A stretch of DNA of 50,669 nt from Candidatus Methanoperedens sp. Lineage in GTDB: Archaea > Halobacteriota > Methanosarcinia > Methanosarcinales > Methanoperedenaceae. Location of the stretch: assembly GCA_012026795.1 (NCBI GenBank), contig VEPM01000031.1, positions 1-50,669 of the forward strand, written 5' to 3'. The notes beneath the pieces were generated by a model that had not been told where the DNA came from, ran no database searches, and saw nothing but the letters and a program-made list of their open reading frames with translations. Position 1 is the stretch's first letter. Every line of letters begins with the position of its first letter. Position numbers and translations under genes: made by a program. Below, piece by piece: positions 34,781 through 43,838 of this stretch.

Positions 34781-35526
34781 TACCGAAAAGCCATCCCCGA
34801 TACAAATCCCTGATGACGCGTGAGTTGATAGTTGAAGGAGTAAGGAAAGGTATTACAAGTACCCAGGGTTTGATCGCACAGGGGCGGGGGGAAGCTTTTG
34901 ATTATTTGATAGGTGAGAAAACCACACAAAGCGCTTTGCGTGCTGAAAAAGTATCAGCAGCAAAGTTACTTCTTGCACGAAAACCTGTAATATCGGTGAA
35001 TGGAAATGTTGCGGCCCTTGCCCCTTATGAACTCATAAGGTTAAGTGAACTTGTAAATGCGCCTCTTGAGGTTAATTTATTTCACAGGACAGAAGAGAGG
35101 GTAAATAACATCATCGTATATCTTCGGTCGCTCGGTGCAAAAAAACTGGTTACAAAGAGCGATGCCCTGATCCCTGGACTTGGACACGACCGCGCAAAAG
35201 TGGATAGTGATGGCATATTAGTTGCGGATGTCGTTCTTGTCCCCCTTGAAGATGGCGACAGGTGCAAAGCACTTACGGATATGGGAAAAACCGTAATTGC
35301 CATTGACCTCAATCCGCTTTCAAGAACGGCGCAATGTGCAACGATAACGATCGTTGATAATATAATCCGCGCTGTGCCCAATATTTCAAAATTCGCGGAA
35401 GGATTGAAAGGACTGGAACAGGAAGAACTTCTGGAGATAATTCGGGAATATGATAATAAAGAGACACTATCTCTTGCTATTGAAGAGATAAACAGGAACC
35501 TGAGCTCCTTTATGGACAGGACATAA
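34777..35526 (+). CDS. 4-phosphopantoate--beta-alanine ligase
   Basis: A 249-residue archaeal phosphopantothenate synthetase. The start (HPRYKSLMTRELIVEGVRKG), QGLIAQGRGEAFDYLIGEKT, the N-V-A-A-L loop of KPVISVNGNVAALAPYELIR and the LVPLEDGDRCKAL segment are characteristic. It joins 4-phosphopantoate and beta-alanine with ATP hydrolysis to give 4'-phosphopantothenate for CoA. It overlaps pantoate kinase by four bases, which supports the two-step pathway. Confidence 0.92.
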   Translation: MIPKSHPRYKSLMTRELIVEGVRKGITSTQGLIAQGRGEAFDYLIGEKTTQSALRAEKVSAAKLLLARKPVISVNGNVAALAPYELIRLSELVNAPLEVNLFHRTEERVNNIIVYLRSLGAKKLVTKSDALIPGLGHDRAKVDSDGILVADVVLVPLEDGDRCKALTDMGKTVIAIDLNPLSRTAQCATITIVDNIIRAVPNISKFAEGLKGLEQEELLEIIREYDNKETLSLAIEEINRNLSSFMDRT

Positions 35527-35660
35527 TATTACTCATATCGGTGGGACAATCACCCCACAAAGTTGGCTACGAACTATGATTTCCTCCCGAATGATGGCGT
35601 TGCCTATGGTTTTGGTTCAAGGTAATCTTGGTAACCACTACTACAATTTCAACAATAAGA

Positions 35661-35675
35661 AAGTTTAATATATAA
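35661..35675 (+). promoter_or_regulatory. TATA-box-like promoter of the coiled-coil gene pair
   Basis: AAGTTTAATATATAA at 35661-35675 reads as a purine BRE-like start followed by a TATA box, about 40 bases upstream of ATG 35714. A GAGAGGG ribosome binding site lies 6 bases before that ATG. The spacing fits an archaeal promoter. Confidence 0.5.
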
Positions 35676-35713
35676 TGAACAATTAAACAACATTCATATT
35701 AGAGAGGGTATGG

Positions 35714-36133
35714 ATGTTTAAAAAAATTTTCATTTCAATTATTATCTTAGGTTTTTATTATTTAATACCTGTTACTGCCAATTTGGAGCAACATGTAGAT
35801 GAATATTACGACAACTTGCATCAACTAAAAGAATTAAATTTGACCAAACAACAGCTTGAAGGTAATTTGGCAAATTTAAATAAATCCGAATTAAAAACTA
35901 ACGAATTGATAGGCAATGTTGATAATAATATTAACGTATTCAATTCTGAAATAGATACTTTTGAAAAGATATTGCAGGAAAATAAACAAAAGAAGAATGA
36001 AATTAAACGAAATATTCAAGTAATTAATATTTTAAATAATAAAGAATCTTTTTTTCTTATTGGAGCATCTTTAGGCATAATAACAGGTTTATGGATAACA
36101 TGTTTACCTCTCGTACTTCTTTGGAGGAAATAA
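35714..36133 (+). CDS. coiled-coil protein with signal peptide and C-terminal membrane helix
   Basis: Not recognised. It is a 139-residue protein with a signal or anchor helix (residues about 5-20, FISIIILGFYYLIPVTA), an extended coiled coil (about 28-108, rich in Leu/Asn/Lys/Glu heptads), and a C-terminal helix FLIGASLGIITGLWITCLPL with a basic end WRK. The coiled coil would thus be outside the cell, held at both ends. It is followed one base later by a gene of similar architecture, so the two probably pair. It opens the AT-rich tubulin-like neighbourhood. Confidence 0.65.
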   Translation: MFKKIFISIIILGFYYLIPVTANLEQHVDEYYDNLHQLKELNLTKQQLEGNLANLNKSELKTNELIGNVDNNINVFNSEIDTFEKILQENKQKKNEIKRNIQVINILNNKESFFLIGASLGIITGLWITCLPLVLLWRK

Positions 36134-36134
36134 T

Positions 36135-37034
36135 ATGCCGCCCAAAAGAAGGAAATCCAGAAAAAGTAAAAAAAATAATACTATATATTATTCAATTTAT
36201 ATCATATTTGTTTTATTATTTGCGTCTGTTTTAATTTCACAATCAAATGGAGTTGAAAAATACGGTTTTTGTGAAAAAATGGATCAACTGAATGAGAGTA
36301 AAAAAAATTATCCTGAGTTAAGTGAGCAGATACTAAAATTATGTGAAAAGGATTTAAATAAGGATGAGAAAGAACTTGGAAATTTCAGCGTTCAATTTTT
36401 AGAGAGCCTTACATTTTTTTCTGAAAATTGGAAAGAAAATGAGACTATAGCTAAACAATATGCAAAGAAAATTGATAACAGTCATGAAAGTATTAATGAA
36501 ATTGGTATAAATTCTTCCGAAATTATAAATCAAATTGAATCTATTTACAATTCAGAAATAAATAATTTGGGATATGAGTTAGAAATTCAAAATGTGTCTA
36601 TAAGTAATACAACTTACTCAGTGAAGCAACTTAAGCAGAACGAGGAAAATCTAAATACAACTTTAGAAAGGATAAATAATGAACTTGAAAAAAAGAATAA
36701 TCAAGAAAAAAATCTATCTTTAATATACAAACAAAAAATGAATGAATCGAAGAGTTTTGAATTAGATTTGATCTCTTCAACAAATGAGCATCAAAAAATT
36801 AAGAATAGTTTTATTGATAATCTATATCCATTTTTGCTTCTTGGCATTGCGTTTGGTTGTATAACAGGTTTTGTATTAAGCTCTAAATGGAAAAAAGAGA
36901 AAATCTATTGGGATGCTTATTCTTCGTCTGCAAAAGTGAGATCTCCTTTGGTATATGCAGCAGTAATAACTGTGGCACTCTTAGTTATATTGATTATATA
37001 CCTCTTCTTTTCGGGGGTTTTTGATATTTTTTAG
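36135..37034 (+). CDS. membrane protein with long extracellular coiled coil
   Basis: Not recognised. It is a 299-residue protein with a basic N terminus (PPKRRKSRKSKKN), a membrane helix (about 17-35), a long coiled coil (about 45-225), a helix FLLLGIAFGCITGFVLSS, a short loop, and a last helix (AAVITVALLVILIIYLFF). The element LGIAFGCITG echoes IGASLGIITG of the preceding protein, which suggests related membrane helices. Gene spacing (1 base) supports co-translation. The coiled coil might bridge the membrane to the surface layer or form fibres. Confidence 0.65.
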   Translation: MPPKRRKSRKSKKNNTIYYSIYIIFVLLFASVLISQSNGVEKYGFCEKMDQLNESKKNYPELSEQILKLCEKDLNKDEKELGNFSVQFLESLTFFSENWKENETIAKQYAKKIDNSHESINEIGINSSEIINQIESIYNSEINNLGYELEIQNVSISNTTYSVKQLKQNEENLNTTLERINNELEKKNNQEKNLSLIYKQKMNESKSFELDLISSTNEHQKIKNSFIDNLYPFLLLGIAFGCITGFVLSSKWKKEKIYWDAYSSSAKVRSPLVYAAVITVALLVILIIYLFFSGVFDIF

Positions 37035-37137
37035 TCTGGTGAGTTTTTCAAACCAGTTATTTTTATGATGTGATTAATCTTACAACCAAAACAAATTTAT
37101 ACACAAGAATAATTATTAGCTTGAGCGGTGTTGAGTA

Positions 37138-38238
37138 TTGGAAAATGAGACGCAAATTAATAAGAAAATCTTAAGCAATGAAAAAACAGAAGTCATAGAA
37201 GGCATACAACAGCTGGGAAGTAATTTTTTAATTTTTTCCGACAAGAAAAAGGCAATGAATGAATTTCAAGGGCATATAAAAAATTCAGACAGTAGAGTGC
37301 GACAAAGTGTGGCAAATGCATTGTATCTGGCTTTTCCATATATCCCGAATAAGGAAGTGGCTTGGGATGACCTGATTCAGCTAACACGAGACAGAGATAA
37401 GGATATACGGAGGAATGCAGCCTATTCATTAGGTTTAGTCTTTTCCTATGTTCCTGATAAAAAACAAGCTTGGGAACAACTGAGAGGACTAATTAAGGAT
37501 AGTGACAGAGAAGTGTATGCAGGTTCAATAAGTGCGTTAGGTATATCTTTTCCTCATATACCTAATAAAAAACAAGCATGGGAAGACTTAATTAATCTTA
37601 TGGCGGATAATGAGAGGGATGTTCAAGAAATTGCTTCAAGCGCTTTAGGTTTAGCTTTTCCATACGTCATTGAAACGAAACAAGCATTGCAAAGCCTTAT
37701 TAGGTTGACTCCGAACAAATATGACAAATTGCATGTACGTACAATAAATGCTCTAAATTCAGTTTTTCTTTATTTTCCTGACAAAAATAAAATTTGGAAA
37801 GACTTGGTCGAATTGGCTGAGGACTTAGATAACGAGAGGAGGAGACATGCAACAAGTGCATTAGGTTTAGCATTTCCTTATGTATCCAACAGGAAAAAAT
37901 CATACGAGTACTTGATTCATTTGACTAGTAACCCAGATAGCGAACTAAATAAAGGCGCTATAAGTGCATTAGGTTCAGCTTTCCCTTATATACCTAATAA
38001 GAAAGTTGTGTGGGAAGATCTGAAGACTTTGATAAATGAAAAGGGTGGCGATTGGCGGAGTGCAGTAGATGCATTGGGAGTTGCTTTTCCTTATATTCCA
38101 GACATAAAAGCTTGGGATGATCTTGTTGTATTAATGCTTAATCCAGATTTGTCGTTGCGAGTAGGAAATGTGTTGGCTTTGGCATTTTCCTATATGCCAG
38201 ACAAGAAAAAAGGATGGGAAGATATATATATAGATTAA
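37138..38238 (+). CDS. HEAT-repeat protein, 5' part (interrupted by frameshift)
   Basis: A 366-residue reading frame made of about nine 36-37-residue helical repeats with the consensus AWxDLIxLxxDxDxxVRxxA, then ALGLAFPYIPDKK. Its start is TTG 37138 downstream of GGTGTTGAG. Repeats of this HEAT/PBS-lyase type act as protein-binding solenoids and are frequent in Methanosarcina relatives. It stops at 38238, just after a TA tract. The next frame continues the repeat register exactly, so this is the 5' part of a broken or slippage-controlled gene rather than a complete protein. Confidence 0.8.
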   Translation: MENETQINKKILSNEKTEVIEGIQQLGSNFLIFSDKKKAMNEFQGHIKNSDSRVRQSVANALYLAFPYIPNKEVAWDDLIQLTRDRDKDIRRNAAYSLGLVFSYVPDKKQAWEQLRGLIKDSDREVYAGSISALGISFPHIPNKKQAWEDLINLMADNERDVQEIASSALGLAFPYVIETKQALQSLIRLTPNKYDKLHVRTINALNSVFLYFPDKNKIWKDLVELAEDLDNERRRHATSALGLAFPYVSNRKKSYEYLIHLTSNPDSELNKGAISALGSAFPYIPNKKVVWEDLKTLINEKGGDWRSAVDALGVAFPYIPDIKAWDDLVVLMLNPDLSLRVGNVLALAFSYMPDKKKGWEDIYID

Positions 38239-39503
38239 TCCAGGTTGGGAATAGTAGCGAAGTTCGAAAGGGCGCAGCAAAGATAATAGGATCGGTTTTT
38301 TCCTACCTTCCAGATAAGGAATCTGCATATACAGAATTGAAATGGTTGAGTCAGGAAGATGGGGACAAATATGTTCGACAAAGTGCAATAAATGCATTAG
38401 GTTCAGCTTACCAGTACCTCCCTGATAAGAAGGATATATTGGACCATTTAAATAAATTAACTCAGAACTCATTGACTGAAATCCGGGAATCTGCACATTG
38501 TACTTTGGGTAAAATATATGTATTTGAAGCAACGCTGGCAGAAAATGAAGATATTTTTAAGAGACATTTAGAAAATGCATTGGGATTCTTTGAAAAATCA
38601 TCAAATGAATCATATCATGATTTCTACTTAAACCCTGCTAAATTCTGTCTACCATTTTATAATTCTTTTTACTTAATAACATTCAGAAAACAAGAAGCAG
38701 AAGCTGATGTGGAACGAAATCTTAATGAAGCGAAAATAGCTGCAGAGGGTTCAGAAAGTAAAGAAAATCTACTCGAAGCAATAGGGAACCTCAAAAAAGC
38801 AAAAAAGGAGCTGCAAAATGAGATAGTTTTCAATGAAATCAGGAATGACCTTATTAAATATAGGCAATATTGTGAACGGGCTTCAAACATTTTGGATACT
38901 GTGGAAAAAAAATTACCAATACCAGCTAAAATTATTAAGACAGGATTTAAAATTGATGAAAGGATAATTGATGAAATTCAGAGGAATACAAGAATACTTT
39001 GCAAAAAGACACAGAATCCTGACATTCGTGATTTAGGGAAAAAAGTATATCTCATGAGTCGAAATATTTTACAAATAAGAAATTATGAGGGATGTGAAAA
39101 AAGTATAGATAATTTGCAATATTTACTATCTGAAATCTGCAAGAAAATACCTAAAGAAGAAGGAGAAGAAGCATGCAAATTACTTAATAAAATAATTGAA
39201 GAGCCAATTATAGAGGATAAAATTGCTTTAATTAATATGGTTCTAAGTAAAATATCCCAAGTAGGTAAATGGAACGAATCAGAATATAAACCCAAAACAC
39301 TTTCAGATAGGATTAGATATTATCTAGAAAAAATAAATGCTCCAGCAACTATTGCATCTTTTTTTGGTTTTATCATTTTAGAATTTTTAGAGATATTTGA
39401 TATTTATCCTATTGAATACAATAAATATAAACATGTAATCAGCGTTACAGGGGCAATAACAGTTTTTATTATTGTTTTCATATTTACACGAAAGAAAAAA
39501 TGA
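38214..39503 (+). CDS. HEAT-repeat protein, 3' part with coiled coil and two C-terminal membrane helices
   Basis: A frame of 429 codons that carries on the HEAT repeats of the upstream frame for about three more units (IIGSVFSYLPDKE, ALGSAYQYLPDKKD). A helical region (about 165-225, EADVERNLNEAKIAAEG), a further helical domain and two C-terminal membrane helices (ATIASFFGFIILEFLEIF and ITVFIIVFIFTRKKK) follow. The nominal ATG at 38214 has no ribosome binding site and lies inside the upstream frame, so independent translation is doubtful. Restored, the protein would be about 790 residues: a cytoplasmic HEAT solenoid attached to the membrane. Confidence 0.75.
   Translation: MGRYIYRLIQVGNSSEVRKGAAKIIGSVFSYLPDKESAYTELKWLSQEDGDKYVRQSAINALGSAYQYLPDKKDILDHLNKLTQNSLTEIRESAHCTLGKIYVFEATLAENEDIFKRHLENALGFFEKSSNESYHDFYLNPAKFCLPFYNSFYLITFRKQEAEADVERNLNEAKIAAEGSESKENLLEAIGNLKKAKKELQNEIVFNEIRNDLIKYRQYCERASNILDTVEKKLPIPAKIIKTGFKIDERIIDEIQRNTRILCKKTQNPDIRDLGKKVYLMSRNILQIRNYEGCEKSIDNLQYLLSEICKKIPKEEGEEACKLLNKIIEEPIIEDKIALINMVLSKISQVGKWNESEYKPKTLSDRIRYYLEKINAPATIASFFGFIILEFLEIFDIYPIEYNKYKHVISVTGAITVFIIVFIFTRKKK
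38222..38232. repeat. TA dinucleotide tract at the HEAT-gene frameshift
   Basis: ATATATATATA. Removing one AT unit joins WEDIY to RLIQVGN and restores an unbroken HEAT repeat across the two frames. The tract is thus the point of the frameshift, whether from slippage in the population, decay or a consensus error. Confidence 0.75.
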
Positions 39504-39555
39504 AAAGTTGCTTAGGATTTATAATAATATAAAAATAATATATAGTAAGTAAATA

Positions 39556-40602
39556 TTATCTTAGCTGATTAAGTATATTTTTCAAACCTGCAATGCTCGG
39601 TGTTATCTGTCTCTTAATACTTTCAATATCAGCAGCTTCTTTTTCAGCGCCGGGTATGCTGGAAATATTAATTTTTTCTAGTTTATCAGCATTCTGTTTT
39701 AAAGTATTATAAGACCTATCCATCTGATTAATAAGCTCAGGACTTACCTTTTCTCCACCCTGTCCTATTTTATATCCTGCAATGCCGGTTATAACAGCGA
39801 GAGTAATCCCCACAACAATGGCTATGAGCATTGTGCCTTTGTTATCGTCATTCTCAGGCTTGTTATTTCGGAGATATTCAACAATTTTTGCAAATGATTT
39901 TGAAAGATCATAAGCCAATCCCACATGTCCATTCCTGCTTAATCCGGAAATATATTCTTTTTGTTCATTTAAAGCATTAATATGATTGATATTTAGATTG
40001 GAAGTATCCAAATTTGACTGAATCTTATCTAAGTAATCTTTTATATTGGAATTGGTGGATATAAAATTATATGCTCCAGCATCCTGAATTTTGTTTTTCG
40101 CATCAGTGCCGTCATAAACAGTAAAGATGGAAAGTTCAGTGTTCCTTAATCCAGGCCCTTCTCCAGTGTAATCTTTGAAATTTGGCTCTTCAATTTTAAT
40201 CGAAGGTTTTGGAATCCTTCCATAAAGAACTATTTCAAAAAAGGATTCTAAATGATCCCGTGAATTATTCCAGACAGTCCATTTATCAACACGCATTGAC
40301 TTAGTTTCACCATAAATTTTATATTGCCATTCCGGATCTTTTAACTCAGTTCTGACCTCAAGTCCGTAGCTATCCCTTGGATTTGAGGAAGAGGTTTTTA
40401 TGAAAAAAAAATGGGCTTCCAGCTTCTGACCTTCAATGAATGAATGTTTATTTGATGTTAGAAAATCCTCGATTGGATATTTCTTACCTGCGTCATCGAT
40501 ATTGATGACATAGCTCCTTGAGTTATCTATTGATAATATTTCCTGTGCATTGACTGTATTAGTAAGCAAGAGAATAATTAAAACAAATAAAATAATCTTC
40601 AT
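39556..40602 (-). CDS. exported protein with single membrane helix and cytoplasmic coiled coil
   Basis: Not recognised. It has 348 residues: a signal peptide (1-19, ILFVLIILLLTNTVNA), an ectodomain of about 230 residues, a helix GTMLIAIVVGITLAVITGIA (about 258-278), then a helical C terminus with heptads (NQMDRSYNTLKQNADKLEKI). The start overlaps the end of the large tubulin-like gene by four bases, so production is coupled to it. The cytoplasmic coiled coil is a natural candidate for binding the GTPase, or its own coiled coil, at the membrane. Confidence 0.7.
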   Translation of the reverse strand: MKIILFVLIILLLTNTVNAQEILSIDNSRSYVINIDDAGKKYPIEDFLTSNKHSFIEGQKLEAHFFFIKTSSSNPRDSYGLEVRTELKDPEWQYKIYGETKSMRVDKWTVWNNSRDHLESFFEIVLYGRIPKPSIKIEEPNFKDYTGEGPGLRNTELSIFTVYDGTDAKNKIQDAGAYNFISTNSNIKDYLDKIQSNLDTSNLNINHINALNEQKEYISGLSRNGHVGLAYDLSKSFAKIVEYLRNNKPENDDNKGTMLIAIVVGITLAVITGIAGYKIGQGGEKVSPELINQMDRSYNTLKQNADKLEKINISSIPGAEKEAADIESIKRQITPSIAGLKNILNQLR

Positions 40603-43223
40603 TCGTTTTTCTCCATTACAAGTTTTCCATTAAGCATATCAATGTTTGATGCAACATCACCCAGAGGGACAATTATTTGCTGGAGATTCTTTCCAATATC
40701 AAGAAGCTTGGGGGGGATATCATCAAGGTTTCTCCCAATGTCGATTATCAGATGGGTAACCTGTGGTGTTTCCTGATCTTTTGTAATACTTTTTATAAAG
40801 GCATCAACTCTTTGCAGCCTTGATGGTACCTCTTTATCAAGCAAGTTTCCTATTTCTGCGATTTTATCATTTACACTATAAATTCGTCTTGATGTTGTTT
40901 CAAGGAAATTCTTGATTTTGATAATCTTTGCCTTATCTACTTTATCATCTGGATCAACCTGCAATATGAAGTCAGAAAGATAAGTTTTTCCCTCATCAAA
41001 CTTTATGATATAGTTGCTGATCGAATTTTCAAGATTGTTCAAATCATTGCGCGCTTCCTGTATCTGTGACCTTATATTCGCAACCGCTACTGGAGAAAAT
41101 TGTACAGGAGAATCTATTCTTGAGAGCTTTTGTTTTAATAGAGACAATTGATTATCAAGTTCTTCAACTTTTCTTAGCATTTCTGCGACTGTTATCGGGA
41201 CTCTGCTCCATTTTGCTTCTCTGTCCACAAGTTCATAATTTTTCCAGAATTTTATTACGCCTGCCACGGATGCCTTGATATCTCCCCACGGCATCGGGAC
41301 TCCAGTAATATCACTGAATACCTGAAAGTCTCCCAGAAATAGGGAATGATGAAGGAAATACTCCTCATCTGTGGAATTTTCATAGTTTTGTTTCATCTTA
41401 TCAAGGTCTGTTAACCTTGAAGGATATCCCGGTGCAGGAGCCCATGGATGCAGTCCGATCATCAAAGTATAAATATTTACACTGAATTTATCAAGGGGAA
41501 CATTCAGAGGGAATAATTGCGCATGTCTTGCAATGGTATCTCTTAAAAGTTTTTCCGCATTTTCTTTTCCGATTTTTTCTTCATCGATATTAGATTTATC
41601 AGAACTCAAAATAGCGGCTACATACCCTATTTTAGATTCATCATCAATTATACCCCCGGCTCTCTGGTCAATTTTCATGAATTCTTTTTCAAGCAATATG
41701 TTAAGAACATTCGGATGGATTTGTTCTTTATTCATCTTATGCTGGTAATTAAGAAGGGGGGAAGTAGCGATTTGAAGTTCCGTAAAGGGTGTGTGAACAT
41801 GATTATCGTACTCCTCATATCGTCCCAGTTCTTCCATGACTTTCTTGAAACTTGAACTTAGCTCAGGTCTGTCCACATTCAGATGCGTTTCTCTACCCCT
41901 GAAGCTGTTAATTTCCTGGTCGTTTAATCTTATCTGGTACATATGGATATTGGAAGGTGGAGTGACTATCTGCTGGTAAATTTTCTCTTTATATGCCTTA
42001 AGGTTCTTTAATTCGGTTTCAAGATTACCCCTCTTCAGTTCAAGCTCCTTTAGATCATTAAATAAATTATTCTTATAGAATGAAATTTCCTGCATTTGCT
42101 GCTTGGCCATATCAAGTTTTCCTCTTGTGTCCCTTATGGCTTTCTTCCTGGAGAACCAGCCCTGGTTCATTTCCATTTTATTAACTTCGTTCTCAAGCAT
42201 TTCAATATTTACTTTTGAATTTTCCAGATCGTTTTCTAAAGTATTGATCTTATCCCTGGTAGAATTGATATCGGCCTGAAAATTCACCAGCTTTGAATTA
42301 ATGTCCTTGATCTTATCTTCGGTCTCGAACAATCTTAATATTTTATTTGCCGGGAATTCAATAAGATGGTAGCCTATGGTCGAGAATGAACTCGTTAGAG
42401 GTGCAACAGCGGTCATCAGGTCGTTAAGGTCGAACCATTTATCTTCTGTATTCTTCTTTTTCCCGGGCACGAATCCAAGATCAATAAAGAACCTGAGTGC
42501 AATTTCCCTGAGAGAGTCATCATCTTTTGCTCCTGATACTTTTCTCCCGGTCAGTATGAACAGTTTAAAAGGATTAATGTATTTGTCCTTTCTTTCTTTC
42601 TGGGACATAATGAAATGCAGCTCTTTCAAGGTAGCCATTGAATTTCCAATAGTTATTTTCTCTTCATCCATCGAAGGAAGAATTCCAAATCCCAGTATTA
42701 TCGGATCTTTATAATTTGTCTGAAGCCAATTCTTGATATCTATTGATAGATCCGTGATTATGCTTGAACCGGTTCCTCCTCCTAATGAACTTACAATGAT
42801 AACAACAAATCCGTTCTTATCTGTTTTTGAAACAAGATCCTGTGCGGCTTTGTTTATGATCTCCCCGATCCCATCCCTGTGTATTGAATACAGGGCTTTA
42901 CCGAACACCCGCCGCTGTCCTGCACCGATACCACCAACGAGTGCCATATATTTTTCAGGAAACCATGGATTCTTTGCTGTAAAAATATTTCCTGAAGGCA
43001 TTGGAAGAGATTTTTTGTATATAGTGGATTGCAATGTTTTAATATTACGGCAAAGGCCGGAAAGGTCAGAATCATTACTGTCTATAAAAATAAAAGCCTC
43101 ATTTTTTGGAATTCCTCCGTGTGTATCCAGGTAATTGGCCATCATATCAACTATCCTGCAGCCCTGCCCACCAAGACCGATCATGATCCGGTTTACGGTT
43201 TCCTCTGAAAAAACAGTATCCAT
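40599..43223 (-). CDS. large tubulin/FtsZ-superfamily GTPase with coiled-coil insertion
   Basis: An 874-residue member of the tubulin-like superfamily. The N-terminal nucleotide domain shows GLGGQGCRIVD (T1 loop, 16-26), GGIGAGQRRVFGKAL (T3-like, about 97-111) and SSLGGGTGSS (T4 signature, 145-154). After about residue 300 comes a strong coiled coil to about 418, then a long C-terminal region with a second coiled coil (about 690-780). This size and design differ from FtsZ, CetZ and TubZ and best fit the 'tubulin-like' Tubulin_2/FtsZl-type families predicted to remodel membranes. No T7 synergy loop (NxDxxD) is obvious. It lies between a 4-TM protein gene (7-base gap) and a signal-peptide protein gene (4-base overlap). 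Confidence 0.85.
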   Translation of the reverse strand: MDTVFSEETVNRIMIGLGGQGCRIVDMMANYLDTHGGIPKNEAFIFIDSNDSDLSGLCRNIKTLQSTIYKKSLPMPSGNIFTAKNPWFPEKYMALVGGIGAGQRRVFGKALYSIHRDGIGEIINKAAQDLVSKTDKNGFVVIIVSSLGGGTGSSIITDLSIDIKNWLQTNYKDPIILGFGILPSMDEEKITIGNSMATLKELHFIMSQKERKDKYINPFKLFILTGRKVSGAKDDDSLREIALRFFIDLGFVPGKKKNTEDKWFDLNDLMTAVAPLTSSFSTIGYHLIEFPANKILRLFETEDKIKDINSKLVNFQADINSTRDKINTLENDLENSKVNIEMLENEVNKMEMNQGWFSRKKAIRDTRGKLDMAKQQMQEISFYKNNLFNDLKELELKRGNLETELKNLKAYKEKIYQQIVTPPSNIHMYQIRLNDQEINSFRGRETHLNVDRPELSSSFKKVMEELGRYEEYDNHVHTPFTELQIATSPLLNYQHKMNKEQIHPNVLNILLEKEFMKIDQRAGGIIDDESKIGYVAAILSSDKSNIDEEKIGKENAEKLLRDTIARHAQLFPLNVPLDKFSVNIYTLMIGLHPWAPAPGYPSRLTDLDKMKQNYENSTDEEYFLHHSLFLGDFQVFSDITGVPMPWGDIKASVAGVIKFWKNYELVDREAKWSRVPITVAEMLRKVEELDNQLSLLKQKLSRIDSPVQFSPVAVANIRSQIQEARNDLNNLENSISNYIIKFDEGKTYLSDFILQVDPDDKVDKAKIIKIKNFLETTSRRIYSVNDKIAEIGNLLDKEVPSRLQRVDAFIKSITKDQETPQVTHLIIDIGRNLDDIPPKLLDIGKNLQQIIVPLGDVASNIDMLNGKLVMEKNE

Positions 43224-43230
43224 TAATTGC

Positions 43231-43800
43231 TCATCTCCTGGTCATTTCTATCCTATTTTTCTCTGAGATTTTTGCAGCATCAACAAGTGAATCTTTCACA
43301 TCTTTATCCCTGGATTTCATATCCCTCCCGATTTCTTCAGATTCATTCTTTAATCGATCCAGATTGTGTTGCTGTTTAATTAATTCAATTGAAATTGCAT
43401 TCGGAAGGTTTCTTTCAACATAAATCCAGGACAAAATAAGGCATATCGTAGTAAGCGATCCAACTATTATGAAATATATCAGATTACTCTGGATATCGGC
43501 TTCAAATACATATACTTTAAATTCATTGAGCAAATATCCAAGACCACCAAGAATGAACATAAGTACACTGATTATCAATAATATTGTGAATATATTTTTC
43601 AATGAATCAGGGTTTGGCTTTCCCATTGGTTTTCTTTTACTATCCCAGAAATAATACGCACTTAAAATTGAAATAACTATTCCGAGCAATAGAATTCCAG
43701 AAAAGCCAATAAGACCAAGGGTGTTGTAATAATATAATAGACTCGAAAGAATTAATAACAAAATCCCTGCAATTAACCAAAAAATTAATATCTCAATCAT
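43231..43800 (-). CDS. four-TM membrane protein with C-terminal coiled coil
   Basis: Not recognised. It is a 189-residue protein with helices at about 3-20, 29-47, 70-93 and 106-126, then a charged, helical tail (IELIKQQHNLDRLKNESEEI and on to KNRIEMTRR) that should be in the cytoplasm. It starts the operon of the large tubulin-like GTPase, 7 bases upstream of it, and could be its membrane receptor. Upstream (43839-43856) is a perfect palindrome at promoter distance. Confidence 0.68.
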   Translation of the reverse strand: MIEILIFWLIAGILLLILSSLLYYYNTLGLIGFSGILLLGIVISILSAYYFWDSKRKPMGKPNPDSLKNIFTILLIISVLMFILGGLGYLLNEFKVYVFEADIQSNLIYFIIVGSLTTICLILSWIYVERNLPNAISIELIKQQHNLDRLKNESEEIGRDMKSRDKDVKDSLVDAAKISEKNRIEMTRR

Positions 43801-43838
43801 TTTTTAATCACCGAATACCATAATCACTCTGGAATTCA

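Noticed and set aside
35527-35660. tRNA-like or gene-remnant sequence after the phosphopantothenate synthetase gene (includes GGTTTTGGTTCAAGG)
   Set aside because: No cloverleaf can be folded with proper stems, and the 30-codon open stretch ending in GVAYGFGSR is too short to support a gene.
37138-38238. Repeats in the DNA considered as a tandem-repeat array or CRISPR-like structure
   Set aside because: The periodicity of about 110 bases is explained by 36-37-residue HEAT repeats in the encoded protein; the units are diverged and have no constant repeats with variable spacers.
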